Of a stretch of DNA of 27,525 nucleotides, positions 22,644 to 27,525 are shown one piece after another. The position numbers were made by a program, and so were the translations under genes. Origin of the DNA: JAOABP01 sp964590395. GTDB lineage: Bacteria; Hydrothermota; Tepidihabitantia; Tepidihabitantales; Tepidihabitantaceae. The stretch spans positions 1 through 27,525 of the forward strand of contig CAZPVT010000002.1 of the NCBI GenBank assembly GCA_964590395.1, given 5' to 3'. Under the pieces are notes generated by a model, which was not told the origin of the DNA, made no database searches, and worked only from the letters and a program-made list of their open reading frames with translations. How positions within the stretch are numbered: the stretch's first letter is position 1; every line of letters starts with the position of its first letter.

Positions 22644-23804
22644 TCACAACAAAAGGAAAAGGCAGAGTGCAGCGGTGATGCCGAGTGCGCTCCCAAACCA
22701 GAATGGGGCATTAGGTCCGAAAATGTTCCATAATCCGCCCGCTATAAGCGAGGCGAGAAAAAGACCGGTGCCGGTAACGGTGGCATGCAAGCCAATTAAT
22801 GATGCCCGTTGGTTTTCCGGGGCAATTTCGGCAACCAATGCCTTTTCTAAACCTTCAGTCAATGCTGAGTATACACCATAACTGGCAAAAAGCAAATAGG
22901 GAAGCAAGGTCAGGTGATTAAATTTCCCCATTAGGGTAAATCCCCAATAGACCAGTCCGTAAACAATGTAGCCGGTTATTAACAACTTTTTTTTGCCGAT
23001 TTTGTCTGCCAGTCTACCGGCAGGATAAGATAAAGTCGCATAGGTGAGATTGTATAGCAGATAGAGCAAGAGGATGTTCACTGTTGCCCAGCCGACTTTC
23101 TGCATTCTGAACAGGAGAAACTGGTTTGAGGAGTTGCCGAGCGCAAAGAGGCCGACGACAATCAAAAAGTTGCGCAGTTTTGGGGAAAGGTTCTGAAAAC
23201 TGATTTTGGGTGGGGGTGTTTTTTTGCTATCTAAAGATTTTTTCGCTTCTTTAAGCCAGAATAGTAATAGGACACCAAGCAGAGCTGGAAACAGCGATAT
23301 CAGAAATATCCGCTGGTAACCGGAATGGTTAAGGTTTTTCCCGATGTGCTGGACAATGGCGATGGCGATTACAACCCCGAATGTAGCGCCAAGAGTGTCA
23401 AGCGCACGATGGATTCCAAATGCCTTACCCCGTGCACCTGATGGGCTATAATCCGCAATCAGTGCGTCCCTTGGGGCGACACGGATGCCTTTGCCAACCC
23501 GATCGATCATCCTGCCTGCAAAGACCAGATGCCAACCATGGGAGATATAGAGGAGAAACTTACCAATAGTCGAGCCAACGTAACCGAGGACGACAATTGG
23601 TTTACGCCGTCGGAATTGGTCTGAAATGCTACCTGAGAAGAACTTCAGCAGAGAGGCAGAACTTTCTGCCAGACCTTCGATTAATCCCAGGGTTGTCGGT
23701 TGAGCCCCAAGGGTCGCAAGGTAAAGAGGAATGAGGGGGTAGACCATTTCGGTTGAGATGTCGGTCAGGAGGCTGACCAGGCCGGTGATGATGATATTAA
23801 ACAT
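22644..23804 (-). CDS. Major facilitator superfamily transporter
   Basis: A 386-residue membrane permease with about 12 hydrophobic helices. The loop between helices 2 and 3 has the MFS motif in the form GSISDQFRRRKPIV, repeated in weaker form as GRLADKIGKKKLLI between the halves. The MIDRVGKGIRVAPRDALIAD segment and SGARGKAFGIHRALDTLGA are typical of a widespread uncharacterised drug/sugar-transporter-like subfamily found in many anaerobes. Substrate unknown. The ATG at 23804 has no ribosome site; a promoter ends 6 bases before it, which predicts a leaderless mRNA. It is divergent from the MBL-fold gene. Confidence 0.88.
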   Translation of the reverse strand: MFNIIITGLVSLLTDISTEMVYPLIPLYLATLGAQPTTLGLIEGLAESSASLLKFFSGSISDQFRRRKPIVVLGYVGSTIGKFLLYISHGWHLVFAGRMIDRVGKGIRVAPRDALIADYSPSGARGKAFGIHRALDTLGATFGVVIAIAIVQHIGKNLNHSGYQRIFLISLFPALLGVLLLFWLKEAKKSLDSKKTPPPKISFQNLSPKLRNFLIVVGLFALGNSSNQFLLFRMQKVGWATVNILLLYLLYNLTYATLSYPAGRLADKIGKKKLLITGYIVYGLVYWGFTLMGKFNHLTLLPYLLFASYGVYSALTEGLEKALVAEIAPENQRASLIGLHATVTGTGLFLASLIAGGLWNIFGPNAPFWFGSALGITAALCLFLLL

Positions 23805-23810
23805 TACGAG

Positions 23811-23839
23811 ATATTACAAGGAAAGCCCGTCCATTGCAA
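23811..23839 (-). promoter_or_regulatory. sigma70-type promoter giving a leaderless MFS mRNA
   Basis: On the minus strand TTGCAA (23839-23834), 17-base spacer, TAATAT (23816-23811), then CTCGTA and the ATG start. Transcription beginning 7 bases after the -10 box would start exactly at the A of the ATG at 23804. Confidence 0.65.
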
Positions 23840-23866
23840 CAGATTGCGTTCATTTTTATCGATAAT

Positions 23867-23894
23867 TTGACTTGTAGAGTATAGGGGATAAAAT
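23867..23894 (+). promoter_or_regulatory. sigma70-type promoter of the MBL operon
   Basis: TTGACT (23867-23872), 16-base spacer, TAAAAT (23889-23894). Only 9 bases (ATCACTTCT) separate the -10 box from ATG 23904, so the predicted leader is about 3 bases and there is no Shine-Dalgarno sequence. The element has the same -35 box and spacer as the adk promoter. It is divergent from the MFS promoter. Confidence 0.65.
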
Positions 23895-23903
23895 ATCACT
23901 TCT

Positions 23904-24770
23904 ATGAATCGGAGTATAACCATAACTATTGGTGATTTTAAGTGTTATCCACTTTTTGACGGCTATTTCGGTCTTGATGGTGGTGCGATGTTCGGGGTTG
24001 TTCCCAAACCTCTTTGGGAAAAGACTAATCCACCGGACGAGAAAAATCGGATCAAGCTGGCTTTGCGGCCTCTGCTGGTTGTCGCGGGCGATGAGCGGGT
24101 GTTAATAGATACCGGGATCGGTAACAAGTATGATGAGAAATTTCAGGGACGCTATCGAATAGAAAGGACGGTTACCCTCTTTGACTCTCTGCAGGAGGCC
24201 GGATTTAAGCCTGAGGAGATAAGTAAGGTGATTTTAACCCATCTCCATTTTGACCATTGTGGTTGTTCCACCATCAGAGTAGGAGATAAGGTTGTGCCCG
24301 CATTTCCCAACGCTCAGTATATTGTCCAGATTTCAGAGTGGGAGGAGGCGATAAATCCCAATCGTCGATCAAAGGCATCCTATCTTCCGGAGAATTTTAT
24401 TCCCCTTCAGGATGCAGGGCAGTTAAAGTTGATCAACGGTTCAATGGAGATTATGCCTGGGATTGAGGTTATCCATACCGGAGGGCATACCAGAGGATTG
24501 CAGTTGGTAAAAATAAAAAGTGGAGGGGAAACTGGAATTTTCTGGTCGGATATGATCCCAACACGGGGCCATATTCCGGTACCATATATAATGGGTTATG
24601 ATCTGTTTCCGCTGGACTCAATGCGGGAGAAGGAGCGGATGTTAAACGAAGCGGTTACTGAAGGCTGGATATCATTTTTAGAGCACGATCCAGAGGTGGT
24701 CATAGGCAGAATAGTTAAAGGAGAGGACGAAAATTTGAGATTTGAGACAATTGAGTCTCAGGAGGTTTAA
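23904..24770 (+). CDS. Metallo-beta-lactamase-fold hydrolase, lactonase-like
   Basis: Probable cytoplasmic binuclear-metal hydrolase. The 288-residue protein keeps the full set of ligands: THLHFDH (His113, His115, Asp117, His118), His195 in HTGGHTRG, Asp216 in WSDMIP and His261 in LEHDP. Overall pattern resembles the N-acyl-homoserine lactonase/AttM-like branch, but those enzymes act on many esters and lactones and specificity cannot be called. No signal peptide. It is the first gene of an operon with the CoA-transferase-GNAT and acyl-CoA synthetase genes; its stop is followed directly by the next ATG. This suggests hydrolysis of an acyl ester or thioester linked to CoA metabolism, an inference from context. 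Confidence 0.85.
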   Translation: MNRSITITIGDFKCYPLFDGYFGLDGGAMFGVVPKPLWEKTNPPDEKNRIKLALRPLLVVAGDERVLIDTGIGNKYDEKFQGRYRIERTVTLFDSLQEAGFKPEEISKVILTHLHFDHCGCSTIRVGDKVVPAFPNAQYIVQISEWEEAINPNRRSKASYLPENFIPLQDAGQLKLINGSMEIMPGIEVIHTGGHTRGLQLVKIKSGGETGIFWSDMIPTRGHIPVPYIMGYDLFPLDSMREKERMLNEAVTEGWISFLEHDPEVVIGRIVKGEDENLRFETIESQEV

Positions 24771-26627
24771 ATGGGTGCAAACAATTGGCAGAGTAAATAT
24801 GCCAGCAAGATCAAAAGTGCAGAGCAGGCGTTAGAGGTGATCCAGCCCGGAAACCGGATTTTTATCGGTTCTGCCTGCGGAACACCAAAGAGGCTAGTTG
24901 AGGCTTTGGCAGAGAGACCGGTGGAGGATGTGGAGGTAACTCACCTTTTAACACTGGGGGTGGCACCTTATGCCGAGGAGAGGCTTGCCGGCAGGTATCG
25001 GGCTAACTCGTTTTTTATCAGTGCGAATGTGCGGGACGCGGTACAAGCGGGCAGGGCGGATTATACGCCGATATTTCTCTCCGAAATTCCCCGTCTTTTG
25101 CGTTCAGGTAGGTTGCCAATTGATGTGGCGCTGATTCAGGTTACACCTCCAGATGAACATGGTTTCTGCAGTTTTGGTGTTTCAGTTGACATTACAAAGC
25201 CGGCAGCCGAGGTTGCCAGGCATGTGATTGCGGAGGTTAATCCCAGGATGCCCCGCACTTTGGGAGATAGTTTTATTCACATCTCGCAGATTGAGAGTAT
25301 CGTGGAAAATGATGCGCCGATCTATGAGTTCATCACCCCTGGAGAAAGCGAGGTGGCGCGGCGGATTGCAAAGAATGTGGCGGATTTAATTCCGGATGGT
25401 GCGACAATTCAGGTTGGTTACGGCGGAATTCCCAACGCGCTTTTGTATTATCTTAAGGACAAAAAGGATTTAGGTGTTCATACCGAGGTTTTCTCTGATG
25501 GGATAATTGAGTTGATTGAACTGGGGGTAATTAATAATCGCAAGAAAACCCTGCATCCGGGAAAGGTGATTGCCTCGTTTGCGATGGGCTCGCAACGGCT
25601 TTACGAATATATCCACAACAACCCGATGTTTGAATTTCATCCGGTTGATTACACGAATGACCCGTTTGTTATTGCTCAGAATGACATGATGATTTCCATC
25701 AACTCCGCGCTGGAGATAGATCTGACCGGCCAGGTGTGTGCGGATTCCATTGGTTACAATTTCTATTCCGGTATCGGTGGCCAGCTGGATTTTGTGCGTG
25801 GTGCGGCACGGGCGAAGGATGGCAAGCCGATCATCGTATTGAAGTCAACCCGGGACAATGATCGTTACTCGCGGATTGTGCCGGTGCTTTCTGAGGGGGC
25901 GGGGGTGGTTACCTCGCGCGGTGATGTCCATTATGTGGTTACCGAATGGGGGGTGGCGTATCTTCATGGCCGGTCGATCCGGGAGCGAGCATTAGCCTTG
26001 ATTTCTATCGCCCATCCCAAGTTCCGTGCCGAACTTCTGCGGCAGGCAAAGGAGCGACATTATATATACGAGGATCAGCCGGAGTTACCTTTGGTTTCAG
26101 CCCGTTATCCTGAGGAGTTTGAGACCAAGGTAAAAATGGCTGACGGGACAACTCTGTTTATCAGGCCGATTAAACCGACTGATGAGCCTGCGATGCGGGA
26201 GCTGTTTTACTCTTTTTCCCGGGATACAGTATTCTACCGGTATTTCAGTTATATCAAGGCAATGCCCCATGAGAAACTGAGCAAATTTGTGAACATCGAT
26301 TATGAGCGGGAGATGGCGCTGGTTGCAGTAATCCGCCGGAATGGTGATGAGCACATTGTTGGTTCAACCCGCTATTATGTTGATCCTGCAGCTGGATTAG
26401 CAGAATTCGCAATTGAGGTGCAGGATGGGTATCAGAATAAAGGCATAGGGACCGCGTTGTTCAATCATCTGATACGGGTGGCAAGGATTAAGGGGGTTAA
26501 GGGGTTTGTTGGTTATGTGCTGGATTCAAATACCCGGGCATATCGGCTGGTAACTAAAACCGGCTTTCCGCTGGAAACCAGATGGGAGGATGGTGTGTAT
26601 ATTTTAACCCTGAGGTTTGAAAAATGA
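24771..26627 (+). CDS. Acetyl-CoA hydrolase/CoA-transferase fused to a GNAT acetyltransferase
   Basis: A 618-residue two-part protein. Residues 1 to about 445 form an acetyl-CoA hydrolase/4-hydroxybutyrate CoA-transferase type domain, with the catalytic glutamate in TEVFSDGI (E239), GYGGIPNALL just before, and GGQLDFVRGAARAKDGK and VTEWGVAYLHGRS further on. Residues about 457-618 are a GNAT domain with the acetyl-CoA binding stretch EVQDGYQNKGIGTALF (motif near 553-559). Such CoA-transferase-GNAT fusions exist in several anaerobic lineages; the GNAT may acetylate this or the neighbouring enzyme, a guess. GGAGG lies 5 bases before ATG 24771. The stop overlaps the synthetase start by ATGA. Confidence 0.9.
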   Translation: MGANNWQSKYASKIKSAEQALEVIQPGNRIFIGSACGTPKRLVEALAERPVEDVEVTHLLTLGVAPYAEERLAGRYRANSFFISANVRDAVQAGRADYTPIFLSEIPRLLRSGRLPIDVALIQVTPPDEHGFCSFGVSVDITKPAAEVARHVIAEVNPRMPRTLGDSFIHISQIESIVENDAPIYEFITPGESEVARRIAKNVADLIPDGATIQVGYGGIPNALLYYLKDKKDLGVHTEVFSDGIIELIELGVINNRKKTLHPGKVIASFAMGSQRLYEYIHNNPMFEFHPVDYTNDPFVIAQNDMMISINSALEIDLTGQVCADSIGYNFYSGIGGQLDFVRGAARAKDGKPIIVLKSTRDNDRYSRIVPVLSEGAGVVTSRGDVHYVVTEWGVAYLHGRSIRERALALISIAHPKFRAELLRQAKERHYIYEDQPELPLVSARYPEEFETKVKMADGTTLFIRPIKPTDEPAMRELFYSFSRDTVFYRYFSYIKAMPHEKLSKFVNIDYEREMALVAVIRRNGDEHIVGSTRYYVDPAAGLAEFAIEVQDGYQNKGIGTALFNHLIRVARIKGVKGFVGYVLDSNTRAYRLVTKTGFPLETRWEDGVYILTLRFEK

Positions 26628-27525
26628 GCTCAAACAATCTTGATTTTATATTTAAGCCCAGTTCGGTTGCAGTCATCGGTGCCTCCAATCGTGATGGCTC
26701 GGTGGGCAGGGCGCTGTTTGCCAATATCCTTTTTAACGGTTATACCGGTATTGTCTATCCGGTGAACCCGAACGCGAAAAGTGTATTGGGGGTCAAAGCC
26801 TATCCTTCAATTCTTGATATTGATGATGAGATTGAATTAGCAATTTTGATCGTGCCGGCGGTAACAGTACCCGCGGTACTGGCAGAGTGCGGTCAGAAAA
26901 AGGTTAAAGGGGCGATTGTAATCTCAGCAGGTTTTAAGGAGTTAGGTCCGAGCGGTGCGGTGCTGGAACAGGCGGTTAAAGAGCGGGCAAGGACTTGGGG
27001 TATCAGGTTGGTTGGCCCAAACTGTTTTGGAATGATCAACACCAGTCCAGAGGTAATGTTGAACACCACTTTTGGTCGGATGAGACCAAGGTATGGTAAC
27101 ATCGCTTTGATCTCTCAATCAGGTGCGGTCGGTGCCAATGCGCTGGAGTATGCAGAGGTGGAGGAGGTCGGACTGTGTAAGTTTATTTCCATCGGCAATA
27201 AGGCGGATATAAATGAGTGTGATCTCCTAGAGTACTTAAGAGATGATCCGGAAACCGATGTGATTGCCCTTTACTTAGAGGACCTGGTAAATCCACCGGA
27301 GTTTATGCGTATTGCCCGGGAGATTACATCTGCCCCTAAGCATCCTAAACCGATTCTCGCCATCAAAGCCGGTAGAACAACCGAAGGAGCAAAAGCAGCA
27401 TCATCTCATACTGGTGCGCTTGCCGGTTCGGATGAGGCTTACAACGCCTTTTTTTCCCAGGCACGGGTTTTGCGAGTGGACACCGTGAATGAGCTGATTG
27501 CGAAGGCAGCATCTCTGGCATATCA
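26624..27525 (+). CDS. ADP-forming acetyl/acyl-CoA synthetase, alpha part, 3' end cut by window
   Basis: Converts acyl-CoA + ADP + phosphate to acid + CoA + ATP, a substrate-level ATP-forming step in anaerobes. The open frame runs from ATG 26624, in an ATGA overlap with the preceding gene, to the window end (300 complete codons). It has the N-terminal CoA-binding Rossmann fold (SSVAVIGASNRDGSVG, YPVNPNA, GAIVISAGF), VGPNCFGMIN, and the succinyl-CoA-synthetase-like part with LISQSGAVG, ISIGNKADINECDLLEYL and the catalytic-His segment SSHTGALAGSDEA. Whether the beta part is fused or a separate gene lies outside the window. The GNAT domain next door suggests control by lysine acetylation, as known for acyl-CoA synthetases of other bacteria (inference). 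Confidence 0.92.
   Translation, partial: MSSNNLDFIFKPSSVAVIGASNRDGSVGRALFANILFNGYTGIVYPVNPNAKSVLGVKAYPSILDIDDEIELAILIVPAVTVPAVLAECGQKKVKGAIVISAGFKELGPSGAVLEQAVKERARTWGIRLVGPNCFGMINTSPEVMLNTTFGRMRPRYGNIALISQSGAVGANALEYAEVEEVGLCKFISIGNKADINECDLLEYLRDDPETDVIALYLEDLVNPPEFMRIAREITSAPKHPKPILAIKAGRTTEGAKAASSHTGALAGSDEAYNAFFSQARVLRVDTVNELIAKAASLAY

Noticed and set aside
1..27525. CRISPR arrays, tRNA/rRNA genes, IS transposases or phage genes
   Set aside because: No regularly spaced repeat array, no transposase or integrase motif and no tRNA-like T-loop/acceptor pattern was seen on reading; a covariance search was not possible.

Overview
The window reads as one chromosomal segment of an anaerobic, diderm (LPS-exporting) bacterium. 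Evidence for anaerobiosis is a four-subunit 2-oxoacid:ferredoxin oxidoreductase, the hydrogenase-maturation GTPase HypB, the start of an ADP-forming acyl-CoA synthetase, and selenocysteine decoding (SelB plus a SelD that itself carries Sec). The lptC-lptA-lptB genes imply an outer membrane. Gene content and order suggest an uncultivated lineage (for example WOR-3-like or another deep-branching diderm phylum), but this is an inference and no phylogenetic marker was aligned. I see no phage, IS transposase, CRISPR, tRNA or rRNA.

Layout. (a) 1-4812, plus strand: 3' part of purA, hypB, then korD-korA-korB-korC, with a cluster of short GTCATT(C/G)CGAG-type repeats between korD and korA and again after korC. 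(b) 4929-6402, minus strand: alr followed by a small DUF1844-type gene. (c) 6403-6976: a 574-bp gene-free divergent region with the alr promoter, two more repeat copies, an extremely G+T-rich tract and the adk promoter. (d) 6977-18771, plus strand: a tightly packed probable superoperon, adk-map-infA-rpmJ-pyrG-LPLAT acyltransferase-lptC-lptA-lptB-rpoN-selB-(10-codon leader ORF)-selD-mscS. Many junctions are ATGA or TAATG overlaps. (e) 18803-22551, minus strand: K+ uptake genes trkH/ktrB and trkA/ktrA and a membrane HAMP-PAS sensor without output domain. (f) 22644-23804, minus: an MFS transporter, divergent from (g) 23904-27525, plus: a metallo-beta-lactamase-fold hydrolase, a CoA-transferase/acetyl-CoA hydrolase fused to a GNAT acetyltransferase, and an ADP-forming acyl-CoA synthetase cut by the window end.

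How genes work together. SelD makes selenophosphate, used in Sec-tRNA synthesis, and SelB delivers Sec-tRNA to UGA; the selD message needs this same machinery because its active-site codon is UGA (16935-16937), followed by a plausible bacterial SECIS hairpin. LptC/A/B and the LpxL-like acyltransferase serve lipid A and LPS export. The kor genes and the CoA-transferase/acyl-CoA synthetase set fit ferredoxin-linked acyl-CoA metabolism with substrate-level ATP formation.

Most notable beyond ordinary annotation: the Sec-containing SelD, which a naive gene caller would break; a sharply bounded A+C-rich strand-asymmetry island (about 12380-13790) cutting through lptA, lptB and rpoN regardless of gene borders; a G+T-rich tract at 6640-6900; consensus-like promoters placed so close to the alr, MFS and MBL start codons that these mRNAs would be leaderless or nearly so; and two short upstream ORFs that overlap the starts of selD and trkH.
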